Source: Sphingomonas hankyongi (GTDB lineage Bacteria > Pseudomonadota > Alphaproteobacteria > Sphingomonadales > Sphingomonadaceae). Taken from it: a stretch of 64,000 bases of DNA. The DNA is taken from assembly GCF_023516575.1 (NCBI RefSeq), contig NZ_JAMGBE010000003.1:558001-622000 (forward strand), in the 5' to 3' direction. Numbering within the stretch: the first letter of the stretch is position 1; each line of letters opens with the position of its first letter. Both the position numbers and the translations under genes were made by a program. Under the pieces are notes generated by a model, which saw nothing but the letters and a program-made list of their open reading frames with translations, made no database searches and was not told the DNA's origin. This document shows positions 20,037 through 29,906 of the stretch, one piece after another.

Positions 20037-21252
20037 GTCTTGCCTCTTGCTGCTGTTCGAGAGCCGCGACGCCCGGAAGCGTGCGCCCTTCCATCCATTC
20101 CAGGAACGCCCCACCGGCAGTGGAAACGAACGTAAAATCTTGCGTCACGCCCGCGTGATTGAGCGCGGCAACAGTATCGCCGCCCCCCGCGACGGACACC
20201 AGAGATCCTTCCTTCGTAAGTGCAGCCGCGGTTTGCGCCAGAGCCACTGTCGCGGCATCGAAAGGCGGCGTTTCGAAGGCGCCAAGCGGGCCGTTCCACA
20301 CCAGGGTTCGGCAGGTCTTCAGCGCATCCGCGAGCGCCTCTACTGCAGCCGGACCGACGTCGAGGATCATCTCGTCGGCGCCGACTTCATGCACGTTCAC
20401 CGTACGCAGACTCGGCGGATTCGCCGCGAATTCCTTCGCGACGACAACGTCATACGGCAGATGGATCGTGCACCCCGCCGCATCTGCCTGGTCGAAGATC
20501 GCGTTGGCTTCGCCGGTCAGCTCGTGTTCGCACAGGCTCTTGCCGACGCTGATACCGCGGGCGGCGAGGAAGGTGTTTGCCATGCCGCCGCCAATGATGA
20601 GGTGATCGACCTTCGAGACCAGATGTCCGAGCACGGCGAGCTTCGTGGAGACCTTTGCTCCGCCGACGACGGCAGCCACAGGGCGCTCAGGCGAACCGAG
20701 AGCTTTCTCCAATGCTTTGAGTTCGGCCTCCATTGCGCGTCCTGCGAAGCTCGGCAGCAGGTGCGCAACGCCCTCTGTGGAAGCATGCGCGCGGTGTGCG
20801 GCAGAGAAAGCGTCATTGACGTAGAAGTCACCTAGCGCGCCGATCGCCTCGGCCAGGCCGCGATCGTTCTTTTCCTCGCCCAGGTGAAAGCGGGTGTTCT
20901 CCAGAATCCCGATATTGCCTGGCAACATCGTGGCGATCGCCCGCTGCGCCTCCGGGCCCTGGCAGTCCTCGATGAAGCGCACGGAACGCCCCGCAAGCCG
21001 GTGCAAAGGCATCACGAGCTGCGCAGTCGACATGTCCGGCCTCTTTTCGCCCTTGGGCCGGCCGAAGTGAGACAGCAGCAATACGATCGCGCCGCGGTCC
21101 GCCAACTCGAGAACGGTGGGCAGCATGGCCCGCAAACGCGTGTCGTCGGTGACGCGGGCGCCGTCCATCGGCACATTGAGGTCGACGCGGACCAGCACCT
21201 TCTTGCCGGTCAAATCCTCCGGCAGGTCGTCGAGGGTCTTGAACCCGCTCAC
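20023..21252 (-). CDS. pgk: Phosphoglycerate kinase
   Basis: Pgk transfers phosphate between 1,3-bisphosphoglycerate and ADP. The 409-residue protein has the N-terminal [22 protein letters not shown] motif, [24 protein letters not shown], and in the C-terminal nucleotide domain [17 protein letters not shown] and [12 protein letters not shown]. The C-terminal 25 residues after the WMEG segment are slightly longer than usual. It lies one base after gap and overlaps fba by 14 bases, so these glycolytic genes are clearly one operon. Confidence 0.96.
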   Translation of the reverse strand: MSGFKTLDDLPEDLTGKKVLVRVDLNVPMDGARVTDDTRLRAMLPTVLELADRGAIVLLLSHFGRPKGEKRPDMSTAQLVMPLHRLAGRSVRFIEDCQGPEAQRAIATMLPGNIGILENTRFHLGEEKNDRGLAEAIGALGDFYVNDAFSAAHRAHASTEGVAHLLPSFAGRAMEAELKALEKALGSPERPVAAVVGGAKVSTKLAVLGHLVSKVDHLIIGGGMANTFLAARGISVGKSLCEHELTGEANAIFDQADAAGCTIHLPYDVVVAKEFAANPPSLRTVNVHEVGADEMILDVGPAAVEALADALKTCRTLVWNGPLGAFETPPFDAATVALAQTAAALTKEGSLVSVAGGGDTVAALNHAGVTQDFTFVSTAGGAFLEWMEGRTLPGVAALEQQQEARHESV

Positions 21253-21253
21253 C

Positions 21254-22261
21254 TTAGCCGAGCTTGGCCATCGCGCAGGCCGTATCGATCATTCGGTTCG
21301 AGAAGCCCCACTCATTGTCGTACCAGCTGACGACGCGGACGAGCTTGCCGTCGATCACGGCCGTCTCGAGGCTATCCACCGTCGAGCTGGCCGGCGTGTG
21401 CATGAGGTCGATCGAAACCAGCGGCTCATCGGTATAGTCGAGAATACCCTTTAGGCGCCCGCTCTCGCTTGCGGCCTTGAGGATCTGGTTGACCTCCTCG
21501 CGGGTTGTGTCGCGCCCAGGGGTGAATGTTAGGTCCACCAGGCTCACGTCGGGTACCGGAACCCGTATCGCCGAACCGTCGAGCTTGCCTTTCAGCTCGG
21601 GGAGAACTTCGCCCACCGCGCGCGCAGCGCCCGTCGTCGTGGGGATCATCGACATCGCCGCCGCACGGGCACGGCGCAGGTCGGAATGGATCTGGTCGAG
21701 GATCTTCTGGTCGTTGGTGTAGGCGTGGACCGTCGTCATCAGCCCGCGCTCAATGCCGAGCGCGTCGTTGAGCACCTTGGCGACGGGTGCCAGGCAGTTG
21801 GTCGTGCAGGATGCGTTGGAGACGATCGTGTGCTCGGCAGAGAGCTTGTCGTCATTGACGCCATAGACGACCGTGAGATCGACGCCTTTCGCCGGAGCAG
21901 AGATCAGGACGCGCTTTGCCCCGGCATTGGTGTGCTTCTGGGCGCTTTCGCGATCCGTGAAAAAGCCGGTGCATTCGAGCACGATCTCGATGCCCTGGTC
22001 ACGATGCGGGAGCTGCGCAGGGTCCTTTACCGCCGTGACGTGGATGCGCTTGCCGTCGACGACGATGTCATTGCCCTCGGCCGCCACCTCGCCCGGGAAC
22101 TTGCCATGCACGCTGTCGTGCTTGAACAACCAGGCGTTGGCCTTGGCATCGGCGAGGTCGTTGACGCTGACGAGGTTCAGCCCACAGTCGGGACGCTCCA
22201 GGATCGCGCGAGCGACCAACCGCCCGATGCGGCCGAAGCCGTTGATTGCAACTTTCGTCAT
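21254..22261 (-). CDS. gap: Type I glyceraldehyde-3-phosphate dehydrogenase
   Basis: NAD(P)-dependent phosphorylating GAPDH of 335 residues. The Rossmann start [19 protein letters not shown], the catalytic cysteine in [12 protein letters not shown] near residue 152 and the C-terminal [14 protein letters not shown] are all intact. The residue after the second beta strand is in [11 protein letters not shown], with Asn-Asp as in NAD-preferring enzymes; cofactor choice was not tested. The start overlaps the end of tkt by four bases. Confidence 0.96.
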   Translation of the reverse strand: MTKVAINGFGRIGRLVARAILERPDCGLNLVSVNDLADAKANAWLFKHDSVHGKFPGEVAAEGNDIVVDGKRIHVTAVKDPAQLPHRDQGIEIVLECTGFFTDRESAQKHTNAGAKRVLISAPAKGVDLTVVYGVNDDKLSAEHTIVSNASCTTNCLAPVAKVLNDALGIERGLMTTVHAYTNDQKILDQIHSDLRRARAAAMSMIPTTTGAARAVGEVLPELKGKLDGSAIRVPVPDVSLVDLTFTPGRDTTREEVNQILKAASESGRLKGILDYTDEPLVSIDLMHTPASSTVDSLETAVIDGKLVRVVSWYDNEWGFSNRMIDTACAMAKLG

Positions 22262-24246
22262 TGAATTCCTCTTTGCTTCATGAAGTCGGTGACGCTCCGC
22301 GCCACGGCATCAGGGGTGAGCCCGAAATACTCGAATGCATCTTTCGCCGGCGCGGAGACCCCAAACCGATCGATCCCGATGCGGAGGCCGTGCAGACCCG
22401 TATAGCGCTCCCATCCGAACGTGGTCCCCGCTTCGATCGATACGCGGAGAATTTCGCGGTTGCTGACGTCGGGAAGGATATCCTCGCGATAATCTGCGGA
22501 CTGCGCGTCGAAACGCTCCGTGCAGGGCATGGACACAACGTCGGTACCAATGCCTTGCCCTTCAAGCAGCTTTGACGCTTCTAGCGCGAGGTGCACTTCA
22601 GATCCGGTCGCAATCAGGATCACCTTTCGAGGTTGCCGAGCCGGCTTGAGCCGATAGGCGCCACGAGCCGAAAGATTTTCGGCCGCGGCCTCGGTACGCA
22701 CGAGCGGCACATTCTGGCGCGTCAATGCGAGCACGCTTGGCTCTTCGCTCGCCAAGGCCAGCGCCCAGCATTCTGCGGTTTCGACTGCATCGGCAGGACG
22801 GAACACCTCCAGCTGCGGCATGGCGCGCAAGGACTGCAGATGCTCGATCGGCTGGTGCGTCGGTCCGTCCTCTCCCAATCCGACACTGTCGTGGGTCATC
22901 ACATAGATGACCCTCGCCTTTTGCAGCGCGGAAAGGCGGATCGCCGGACGCGCGTAGTCGGTGAATACGAGGAAAGTGCCGCCGTACGGGATCACGCCCC
23001 CGTGCAGGGCCATGCCGTTCATGGCGGCGGCCATCCCGAACTCGCGGATGCCGTAATAGACGTAACGGCCGCCGTAATTTTCCGGGGTCAGCGGCTCCAG
23101 CGCCTTTGTCTTCGTGTTGTTCGAGCCGGTGAGATCGGCCGACCCGCCCACCGTGCTCGGAATTGCAGCATTGATCGCGCCCAACGCCATCTCAGACGCC
23201 TTGCGGGTCGCGACGGGCTTGGGGTCCGCAAGGAGCGTATTTATGTGAGGCTTGAGCCAGCTATCGTCGACTGAGCCGGCCATCCGGGCAACGAACTCGT
23301 CCTTATGGCCGCTCTTTTCGAGCCGTTGGCGCCATTCCGCGTGCTCAGCCCCGCCGCGCTCGCCGGCCTTGCGCCACGCAGCGAGAACGTCGTCCGGAAC
23401 GGTGAACTCCCTGGGCTCCAGGCCCAGTTCCTTACGCGCCGCCTCGACCTCATCCTTGCCTAGCGCCGCTCCGTGCGTGGCCGCAGTGCCCTGCATGTTC
23501 GGTGCGCCATAGCCAATGATGGTCTTGCACCGGATTAGGGTCGGCCTTTCATCGGCAGTTGCGGCCGCGATCGCCTTGCTCACCTTGCCGGCGTCGAGAC
23601 CGTCGCATTCGATCGTGTGCCAGCCTGCAGCCGCATGTCGCGCCATCACATCTTCGCTTCGCGAAAGATCCGTGGAGCCGTCGATGGTGATGCGATTGTC
23701 GTCCCACAGGACGATCAGGCGTCCGAGCTTCAGATGCCCAGCCAGGCCGATCGCCTCGTGATTGACGCCTTCCATCAGGTCGCCGTCCCCGGCGATCACG
23801 AAGGTGCGGTGATCGACCAGATCATCGCCGTAGATGGCGTTGAGGTGACGCTCGGCAATGGCCATCCCGACCGCCATCGCCACGCCCTGTCCAAGCGGGC
23901 CGGTGGTGACCTCCACGCCGGGCAGCTCGAAATTCTCCGGATGCCCCGCGGTTGGACTGTGGAGCTGCCGGAAATGCCTTATGTCATCGAGCGTCGGGCG
24001 TTCGTAGCCGGTCAGGTACAGCAGGGCATATATGAGCATGGAGCCGTGACCGGCCGACAGGACGAAGCGGTCGCGGTCCGGCCAATGCGGGTCCTTCGGA
24101 TCGAATTTCAGATGCTTCGTGAAAAGCGCAGTCGCCGCGTCGGCCATGCCCATGGGCATGCCCGGATGGCCGCTGTTGGCGGCTTCGACCGCATCCATCG
24201 CGAGTGCGCGAATGGCGTTGGCGAGGCGGCGTTGGGTCGGCTGCAT
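22258..24246 (-). CDS. tkt: Transketolase
   Basis: Thiamine diphosphate-dependent transketolase of the pentose phosphate pathway. From ATG 24246 the protein is 662 residues, the normal size. It shows [16 protein letters not shown], the [32 protein letters not shown] cofactor site (GDG...N motif), [10 protein letters not shown], and in the pyrimidine domain [15 protein letters not shown] with the catalytic glutamate and [16 protein letters not shown]. Extending to an upstream start at 24351 adds 35 basic, proline-rich residues with no family match. First gene of the tkt-gap-pgk-fba-thiE operon, divergent from the zapA group. Confidence 0.95.
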   Translation of the reverse strand: MQPTQRRLANAIRALAMDAVEAANSGHPGMPMGMADAATALFTKHLKFDPKDPHWPDRDRFVLSAGHGSMLIYALLYLTGYERPTLDDIRHFRQLHSPTAGHPENFELPGVEVTTGPLGQGVAMAVGMAIAERHLNAIYGDDLVDHRTFVIAGDGDLMEGVNHEAIGLAGHLKLGRLIVLWDDNRITIDGSTDLSRSEDVMARHAAAGWHTIECDGLDAGKVSKAIAAATADERPTLIRCKTIIGYGAPNMQGTAATHGAALGKDEVEAARKELGLEPREFTVPDDVLAAWRKAGERGGAEHAEWRQRLEKSGHKDEFVARMAGSVDDSWLKPHINTLLADPKPVATRKASEMALGAINAAIPSTVGGSADLTGSNNTKTKALEPLTPENYGGRYVYYGIREFGMAAAMNGMALHGGVIPYGGTFLVFTDYARPAIRLSALQKARVIYVMTHDSVGLGEDGPTHQPIEHLQSLRAMPQLEVFRPADAVETAECWALALASEEPSVLALTRQNVPLVRTEAAAENLSARGAYRLKPARQPRKVILIATGSEVHLALEASKLLEGQGIGTDVVSMPCTERFDAQSADYREDILPDVSNREILRVSIEAGTTFGWERYTGLHGLRIGIDRFGVSAPAKDAFEYFGLTPDAVARSVTDFMKQRGIQ

Positions 24247-24403
24247 CAGGGCTCCGGCAATGGGGTTCGGCGGCGCCGGGAACTCATGGCGGCCGCGCGG
24301 CCCCATTAGCCGCCCTGCCGGTGGCGTCAAATTGTGCAGCTTCCGCCGCAACGACCGAGCAGTGACGCTTGCCCGGAAACGCTAAAGTTCGTAGCGGATT
24401 GGA

Positions 24404-24580
24404 ATGGACGATGGAGGAATGTCCTCAGCATTGGATCGCGCCGACCAGGCGCTCCAGCGGATCGAGCGAGCCTTGGCTGGCCGGCAGGCGGCAGTCCCCG
24501 CGCGCGATGAAGAGCTTCGCGCCAAGGTGCGCGAAGTCGTCGAAGAGCTCGATGAATTGATTCGGGAGGCAGCGGCTTGA
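24404..24580 (+). CDS. Small coiled-coil protein upstream of zapA
   Basis: A 58-codon ORF begins at ATG 24404 (MDDGGMSSALDRADQALQRIE...). A second in-frame ATG at 24419 would give 53 residues, but the GGAGGA there is too close to be a good ribosome site. The product is charged and heptad-like (ALQRIERALAGR, EELRAKVREVVEELDELIREAA), so it is probably a short coiled coil. Its TGA shares one base with the zapA ATG (TGATG), so the two are translationally coupled. A similar small gene before zapA is common in sphingomonads, as I recall; the function is unknown. Confidence 0.72.
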   Translation: MDDGGMSSALDRADQALQRIERALAGRQAAVPARDEELRAKVREVVEELDELIREAAA

Positions 24581-24906
24581 TGGCGGCCATGATCGACCTG
24601 TCCATCGCCGGGCGCACGTACCAGGTCGCATGCCGCGAAGGAGAGGAGGAAAATCTCCGTGCCGCGGCCCGCCTGGTAGACGGAAAAAGCCGCGAGGCGC
24701 TCGCCGGGCTAGGCTCTCTTAGCGAAGCTCGCCAGTTCCTGTTCGCTTCGCTGCTGCTTGCCGATCAGCTGATCGACAATCGACCCGACGCCGAGCCGCC
24801 AGCTCAATCGGCACCGGATCCGGAGCTCGTCAGTCGCGCCGAGACACTCGCCAATCGTCTCGAGTCGCTCGCGGCACGGCTTGAGAACGAGGCATCTGCG
24901 TCTTAA
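24580..24906 (+). CDS. zapA: Cell division protein ZapA
   Basis: ZapA binds FtsZ and promotes bundling of protofilaments at the division site. The 108-residue protein starts MAAMIDLSIAGRTYQVACREGEEENL, which matches the ZapA N-terminal beta-alpha region, followed by SEARQFLFASLLLADQL and a C-terminal coiled coil (VSRAETLANRLESLAARLE). The length and order are normal. ATG 24580 overlaps the preceding small ORF stop. Directly downstream is 6S RNA, the conserved zapA-ssrS-fthC arrangement. Confidence 0.93.
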   Translation: MAAMIDLSIAGRTYQVACREGEEENLRAAARLVDGKSREALAGLGSLSEARQFLFASLLLADQLIDNRPDAEPPAQSAPDPELVSRAETLANRLESLAARLENEASAS

Positions 24907-24910
24907 ATAG

Positions 24911-25075
24911 ACCTCGACGGGCACTACCCGGTGCGCGCCTTCGGAAAATCCCTGAGGCGATATGATCCACTTGGGAGCTGTCCCTGCCCGGATTCCGGTC
25001 CGGATCACACGGCACCCACCTGACGTTTTGGCGTCAGAGGATTTTAGGGCAAACGGCCACGGTGGTCCCGTCACC
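24911..25075 (+). ncRNA. ssrS: 6S RNA
   Basis: The non-coding gap between zapA and the 5-FTHF cyclo-ligase gene has the expected context for 6S RNA, which binds RNA polymerase-sigma70 by mimicking an open promoter. The ends pair: GACGGG(C)ACTACC from 24916 with GGTGGTCCCGTC ending at 25072, a closing stem with one bulged C. A perfect CTGACG/CGTCAG hairpin with a TTTTGG loop lies at 25020-25037. Boundaries are approximate, estimated from the stem. The identification rests on synteny plus these pairings. Confidence 0.85.
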
Positions 25076-25103
25076 CCCTTTCTCTCCCGGCCCGCGGCCT
25101 GAA

Positions 25104-25691
25104 ATGGAGCCGCTGTCCAAGGAGTCGCTACGGCGGATCGCACTCGACGCGCGGAAGGCGTTCCTTTCTACGCTGTCGGACGCGGAGCGGACTCGCCTGG
25201 AGCAGAAGCTTGCCGAGCATCTCACCTGGCTATGCGCCGGAGCGCGAGTCGTTGGCGGCTATGCCCCCCTTGGGTCTGAAATCAGCCCGAAACTGGCGAC
25301 CGAGGAAGCCCGGGCCGTGGGCGCGATCGTGGGCTATCCCGCCTTCGACAACCCAGCCAAGCCGTTCAAATTCCGTGCTGGGGACCCTCTCGAACCGGGT
25401 CCGTTCGGCATTCTGCAGCCGAAGAAGTCCGCCCCGATCGTCGAGCCCGACCTTGTTCTGATCCCCTTGCTTGCAATCGATCATCGCGGAACGCGGCTTG
25501 GCCGCGGCAAGGGGCATTATGACCGGGCGCTCGTGCGCCTCAAGAAATCGAAGGCGCGACTGGTCGGCCTGGGATGGCAGCTGCAGCGCCTCGATCAGGA
25601 GATTCCAGCCGACGAGTGGGACGTGCCGCTGGATGCATTCGCCTCCCCGGAGGGGGTCGAATGGTTTCGCCAGGCCCCGCTTCCGTTCTAG
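25104..25691 (+). CDS. 5-formyltetrahydrofolate cyclo-ligase
   Basis: This enzyme converts 5-formyl-THF to 5,10-methenyl-THF with ATP. The 195-residue protein begins MEPLSKESLRRIALDARK and has the C-terminal motif LLAIDHRGTRLGRGKGHYDRAL, where the GxGxGxYDR-type phosphate-binding loop lies. I chose ATG 25104; a start at 25062 would run into the 3' stem of 6S RNA and adds proline-rich residues without family character. It sits immediately after 6S RNA, the well-known ssrS-ygfA pairing, suggesting possible co-transcription. Confidence 0.93.
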   Translation: MEPLSKESLRRIALDARKAFLSTLSDAERTRLEQKLAEHLTWLCAGARVVGGYAPLGSEISPKLATEEARAVGAIVGYPAFDNPAKPFKFRAGDPLEPGPFGILQPKKSAPIVEPDLVLIPLLAIDHRGTRLGRGKGHYDRALVRLKKSKARLVGLGWQLQRLDQEIPADEWDVPLDAFASPEGVEWFRQAPLPF

Positions 25692-25702
25692 TGCCCGCGC
25701 GC

Positions 25703-25921
25703 ATGACACCTTCGACCCGGCCGCTCATCGGAATCGCCCTGATTCTCCTTCTCATCATGCTATGGGCGGCGTTGGTCGCAAGTCTCGCCCCCTTCGTCGG
25801 AACCTGGCCTGTTCTCGTTCAGGCTCCATTCTATCTCATTATGGGAATAATATGGATCATCCCATTGAAACCGTTGGTGAGATGGGTTCAGACGGGCCAC
25901 TTCAAGGCACCTTCGAAGTGA
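25703..25921 (+). CDS. DUF2842 membrane protein
   Basis: A 72-residue protein with two transmembrane segments (LIGIALILLLIMLWAALVASL and APFYLIMGIIWIIPLKPL) and a C-terminal RWVQTGHF motif. This is the pattern of DUF2842, small alphaproteobacterial inner-membrane proteins of unknown role. ATG 25703 gives the usual length. A GTG at 25691 is in frame and shares a base with the upstream stop (TAGTG), so it could instead be the start, adding four residues. Confidence 0.85.
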   Translation: MTPSTRPLIGIALILLLIMLWAALVASLAPFVGTWPVLVQAPFYLIMGIIWIIPLKPLVRWVQTGHFKAPSK

Positions 25922-25962
25922 GCAGTTGAAGCAGCTGTATTAGAAGAGTATTACAGGCGGGC

Positions 25963-27078
25963 ATGTCCGAAGCAATGACACTTTCTCACCCCCTCGCGGG
26001 GCTCAAGGATCGTGCGGCGCAGTTGAAACTTCGCGCGGCGAAGCTTTGGCGCTCGCATCCGCGCGAGGCGGTCGGCTTCGGCGTTCTGGGCCTTGCCGTC
26101 GCCGTGGCCGTTGGCGGTGCCGCCCACTCTACTCCGGACGTCCAGCCGGCGGTGGCGCCTCCTGCTCCGCCCCCGATGCTGATACGCCAACTGGCGCCGG
26201 AGAAGGCGCTGCAGGTGAACGAGCAAATCCCGATTGCAGTGGGGCCGAATCCTGCTGCCGCACCGTTCGTGTTCAAGGGTGACAAGACGGCGCGCGCGCG
26301 CGCGCTCGAATGCCTCACGAGCGCGGTCTATTACGAAGCCGGGCAGGAAAGCACGGACGGACAGCGCGCCGTGGCGCAGGTCGTGCTGAACCGCGTCAGA
26401 CATGCGGCATTCCCGGCGAGCGTATGCGGTGTCGTCTATGAGGGATCGACCCGGGCGACCGGCTGCCAATTCACCTTTACCTGCGACGGATCGCTTTACC
26501 GAGGCCCGGACGCCGCCGGCTGGCGCCGTGCGTATCACGTCGCCGAAGCCGCGCTGGCCGGCTCCGTTTACGCGCCTGTCGGAAACGCGACGCATTATCA
26601 CGCCAACTATGTGGTGCCCTATTGGGCGTCGACGCTGGCAAAAAATGCAGTGGTCGGCGCGCATATCTTCTACCGCTGGGCAGGCGGATGGGGACAATCG
26701 GCAGCATTCACGAAAAATTATGCGGGGCGCGAGCCGAACGCTGAAGCTCTGAAAACCGCAGCCCTCGCCGCGGAGGCCGCGACTGCTTACCAGTCGCCGT
26801 CGACCGTCGCCGAAGCAGTGAACGAGATTCCAGGCGCCCAGGCCCTTCCGCTCAAGCCATCGATGCGTGGCGACAAGCAGGTTGCGGTACGCTTCAACCT
26901 CGTCGCTCGAGAAGCGTCCGAGAAGGTTGAGCACAAGGAATATGTCGAGAAGTTCAGCGCTTCCGACAACCTGCGTTGGACGCTGTCAGGCGACAGTGCA
27001 GCGAGCACGGAGCAGCCGCTCGGTAGCGCAACCTCGGCCGCCGGCGGAAGCGCAGCCGGGGCGACCGCACAGCGTTAG
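25963..27078 (+). CDS. SleB-type cell wall hydrolase (Hydrolase_2 family)
   Basis: A 371-residue protein with a cytoplasmic N-terminus, one membrane anchor around residues 36-54, a proline-rich linker and a SleB-like domain at about residues 110-240. The domain shows ECLTSAVYYEAGQES, whose glutamates match the catalytic site of this lytic transglycosylase-like family, then GQRAVAQVVLNRVRH and CQFTFTCDG. The last 130 residues are Ala/Ser/Glu-rich and probably unstructured. It converges with the J-domain gene, overlapping it by four bases. Confidence 0.88.
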   Translation: MSEAMTLSHPLAGLKDRAAQLKLRAAKLWRSHPREAVGFGVLGLAVAVAVGGAAHSTPDVQPAVAPPAPPPMLIRQLAPEKALQVNEQIPIAVGPNPAAAPFVFKGDKTARARALECLTSAVYYEAGQESTDGQRAVAQVVLNRVRHAAFPASVCGVVYEGSTRATGCQFTFTCDGSLYRGPDAAGWRRAYHVAEAALAGSVYAPVGNATHYHANYVVPYWASTLAKNAVVGAHIFYRWAGGWGQSAAFTKNYAGREPNAEALKTAALAAEAATAYQSPSTVAEAVNEIPGAQALPLKPSMRGDKQVAVRFNLVAREASEKVEHKEYVEKFSASDNLRWTLSGDSAASTEQPLGSATSAAGGSAAGATAQR

Positions 27079-27839
27079 TCGCCGACTGCGGCCTCCGGCG
27101 CCGGATGTAGGCGCGCCGCAATGGCAAGTTCGACATGTAGACGCACTCGATCGAGGCGGCTGTCCATCGCCAGGGAATCGTTCGAGAACAAGGTTGCCGC
27201 GCTCATCTGTCTGCCAGTCACGGCAAGCTCGCCGAAAGGTCCGCGATCGCGAAGCGGATCGCGGTCGAGCAATTGCACTGCCGCGTCGTCGAACGCAGCG
27301 CAGCGATCGAGAATGGCGACATCGGGGTTTGCCCGAAGCCGCGAGAAGCAGTCGCGGCTTGCGGAAGCGAGGGCCATTTCGTCGCGGTCGCGGGCCATCG
27401 CGAACGCATCGTTCACCGCACGCTCGACTGCCATTGCGTCAACCGGCGCGGAAATGGCGTCGCCAGAGGGAGATACGGTCGATCTCTTTGCCAGATTAAG
27501 GCTTGGCGGGATGGAGAGCGGCGTCGCGACGCGCACCATCGGGCCGACCAGGATTGCAACTCCGATGGCCAGCGCAGCAAAGACGACCGTGGAGCGGACA
27601 CGTCCACGACGATGGGGGTCGATGTCGCTCCAGTCCTGCAGATCCAGCGCCTCGCGCACCCTCCCTGCAAGCCGCAGCTCTCGATACGCGCGGTTGATGT
27701 CGGCAGCGCGCCGCGCGTCGCCGCCGTCGCGATCGGGATGGTGACGCTTGATGAGCCTCTTGTAGGCGCGCTGGATCGTCGCTGCGTCCGCGCCGGGTTC
27801 GACGCCGAGGGTTGCATAAGCGGACGCATCGGCGGCCAT
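27075..27839 (-). CDS. Membrane-anchored J-domain protein
   Basis: A 254-residue protein with an N-terminal J domain (residues 7-60): YATLGVEPGADAATIQRAYKRLIKRHHPDRDGG with the HPD tripeptide intact, so it can be expected to stimulate an Hsp70 ATPase. A single transmembrane helix follows at about residues 82-103. The remaining 150 residues, on the other side of the membrane, have two cysteines and no recognised domain. It overlaps the hydrolase gene convergently by four bases and is followed upstream by tRNA-Asp. Confidence 0.85.
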   Translation of the reverse strand: MAADASAYATLGVEPGADAATIQRAYKRLIKRHHPDRDGGDARRAADINRAYRELRLAGRVREALDLQDWSDIDPHRRGRVRSTVVFAALAIGVAILVGPMVRVATPLSIPPSLNLAKRSTVSPSGDAISAPVDAMAVERAVNDAFAMARDRDEMALASASRDCFSRLRANPDVAILDRCAAFDDAAVQLLDRDPLRDRGPFGELAVTGRQMSAATLFSNDSLAMDSRLDRVRLHVELAIAARLHPAPEAAVGD

Positions 27840-27875
27840 GGCGCCGTCTAGTCCAGGAGCGACAACGATGAAAAG

Positions 27876-27952
<77 letters not shown>

Positions 27953-27972
27953 GTTTTTGGCGTGGCGGCGAA

Positions 27973-29181
27973 CTAGGTGGCAGGCTTTTCAGTGTCAACC
28001 ATGGGTGGACCGATTTCCCGGCGTTCGTCCTCCTCCTCTTCGTCGGGCTCACCCACATGGGTCAAAGTCCCATGCTCGAAGAGGAATCCGGCGATATCCG
28101 GCGTGCCGGCAGCCGAGAAGACGGTCTTCATGATGATCAGGAGGGGTACGGCGAGGAGTGCGCCAGTCGTTCCCCAGACCCAAGCCCAGAACGAAAGCGA
28201 GACGAGAATCGCCAGCGGGCTGATCGTCAGTCGATGTCCCACCACCAACGGCGTAAGGACATTGGCCTCAACCAGGTGAAGGCTGATGAAGGCTGCGGGC
28301 GGAAGCATGGCAGCCCAGATGTCCGGAAAGGTCATCAGGCCGCCAAAGAATAGCAGCAATGCGCAGACGATGGGGCCGAGATACGGGATATAGTTGGCCA
28401 CAGCGACAATGCCGCCCCACATGACCGGCGAATCCATGCCGAGCTGCCACAGGAGGAGCGCCGTCAGCGCTCCGAGCCCAATGTTGATGACGGTGATCGT
28501 GCCCAGATAGGTCGAGGTCGCATCGACAACCTGCTGGATGACCCGCGCGGTCGTGAGCGCCCCTTCGAAGCTGCCGCGGCTGACGATCGTCTTCTTCCGC
28601 ATTGCGGTCCACCCCGCGAGGAAGAAGTAAATGACAAGCAAGGAGAAGAAGAGCTGGATCAGCAAGTGCGGTGCCGACGAGGTGAGCAGGCCAAGCATTG
28701 AGTTCGGCGTCTCGATCCTGACCGCTCTCGTGCGTTCCTGCGTGATCGCAATCTGCGACATCGTCCGGTCGATGAAGCGATCGAGGTTCTTGTAGAGGTC
28801 GAAGACCGGCTCGAGCGTCGACCGGACATGGCCAATCTTCTGCGGGACCTGCGCCACCCAGTCCGTTGCCGGGATGACGATCGATCCGATGGCGAAAATT
28901 GCAAATGCCAGGAATATGACGAGGCAAAGGGCGGAGGCGGCACGGGATGGGACGCCCCGCCGCTCGAACCATTCAAGCATCGGCACCAAGGCGATGGCGA
29001 CCACGAGCGCGGCCGTCACGGGCATGAAGAATTCCGCGCCTGCGCGAAGCGCGAACGGCAGCGTGATGAGAAGCCCGATACCCGCGATCAGGGTCAGGGA
29101 CGCAAGGAGGCGATCCCGCTTCGCTGGGCTAATCTCGTCGTCATTGTCCTGGGCTTGCTGCCGCTTGGTACGCGCGTCCAT
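27973..29181 (-). CDS. AI-2E family transporter (PerM-like permease)
   Basis: A protein of 402 residues from ATG 29181, with about eight predicted membrane segments. The N-terminal pair (LLASLTLIAGIGLLITLPFA and VTAALVVAIALVPMLEWFERRGV) and the C-terminal region WGGIVAVANYIPYLGPIV with VGHRLTISPLAILVSLSFWAWVWG are typical of the AI-2E/PerM family. Members export or move small molecules or ions; the substrate here is unknown. The last 30 residues are strongly acidic. An in-frame start seven codons upstream is possible. It is flanked by two tRNA genes on the same strand. Confidence 0.9.
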   Translation of the reverse strand: MDARTKRQQAQDNDDEISPAKRDRLLASLTLIAGIGLLITLPFALRAGAEFFMPVTAALVVAIALVPMLEWFERRGVPSRAASALCLVIFLAFAIFAIGSIVIPATDWVAQVPQKIGHVRSTLEPVFDLYKNLDRFIDRTMSQIAITQERTRAVRIETPNSMLGLLTSSAPHLLIQLFFSLLVIYFFLAGWTAMRKKTIVSRGSFEGALTTARVIQQVVDATSTYLGTITVINIGLGALTALLLWQLGMDSPVMWGGIVAVANYIPYLGPIVCALLLFFGGLMTFPDIWAAMLPPAAFISLHLVEANVLTPLVVGHRLTISPLAILVSLSFWAWVWGTTGALLAVPLLIIMKTVFSAAGTPDIAGFLFEHGTLTHVGEPDEEEEDERREIGPPMVDTEKPAT

Positions 29182-29230
29182 GCGAAGACCATATCCGCGC
29201 ACGGGGGCTCCGACTAGCGGTCCTTTGCGC

Positions 29231-29316
29231 TGGTGCCCCTGGTCCGACTCGAACGGACACTCCGGTGAAGGAACTCGATTTTGAGTCGAGCGCGTCTACC
29301 ATTCCGCCACAGGGGC
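29231..29316 (-). tRNA. tRNA-Leu (CAA)
   Basis: The minus strand gives an 86-nt class II tRNA: a perfect seven-pair acceptor GCCCCTG/CAGGGGC with discriminator A and encoded CCA, anticodon stem CTCGA/TCGAG with loop CTCAAAA (anticodon CAA), a long variable arm, and T-arm GTTCGAGTC. It decodes UUG. It lies just upstream of the AI-2E-family permease gene, on the same strand. Confidence 0.97.
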
Positions 29317-29370
29317 CCCGCAGCCCGCGTTAGCTAGGCGAGCGCCTGCCGCGGGGCAACCGTGAAGCGA

Positions 29371-29817
29371 TCAGCGGGCGAAGGAGAAAGCTGTCGGCGC
29401 CGCGCCGTAGCGATTTGGAACCGTCGATCCCTTCTTCATGAAAAGGGTCACGAGGTTCGCAAAGGCGAGCAACGTGATGCCCAGAAATCCGAGCGCCACG
29501 ATCTGCGGCAGGATTCCGCGGAAGCCGAGCACGAGGCCGGAGAGGAACAACATCACGCAGGGAACAACCAGTTCGCGGCCGCTCTTGCCCACGTCGTGAA
29601 GGCGCCGCACGGCGACGGCGAGTTGCGGGATGAACAACAGTGCCGCGACCAGCCCAGGCAGAGCGCCGCGCATGCCAAAGATCGCCCCAACGAAGCCGGC
29701 CAATGCATTGGCAATGATGACGAAAGCGAAGAAACACCAGAATTCCTGTCGCGACGCGCGACCATTGAATTCGGCATATTTCTTGAGCGTCTGCAGAGCG
29801 GATTCGAAGATGAACAT
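29371..29817 (-). CDS. DUF805 membrane protein
   Basis: A 148-residue membrane protein with the DUF805 hallmarks: an N-terminal FNGRASRQEFWCFFAF motif followed by a helix, and IPQLAVAVRRLHDVGKSGREL in the middle. Four hydrophobic helices are visible. The family is widespread and of unknown function. ATG 29817 begins right at the amphipathic N-terminal helix (MFIFESALQTLKKYAEF). The 89 bases upstream are AT-rich and may hold its promoter. It ends 55 bases before tRNA-Leu. Confidence 0.9.
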   Translation of the reverse strand: MFIFESALQTLKKYAEFNGRASRQEFWCFFAFVIIANALAGFVGAIFGMRGALPGLVAALLFIPQLAVAVRRLHDVGKSGRELVVPCVMLFLSGLVLGFRGILPQIVALGFLGITLLAFANLVTLFMKKGSTVPNRYGAAPTAFSFAR

Positions 29818-29906
29818 GACTGGCCCCTGTTATACGCGCACTCGGGCGCACGCGGCATGATCGGGGTACGCGCTTAATATTCTATTACAGCAATTTATTA
29901 CCGCGA

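Noticed and set aside
26290-26305. Run of alternating G and C
   Set aside because: It is within the SleB-type gene and encodes Ala-Arg repeats; it is short and explained by codon use.
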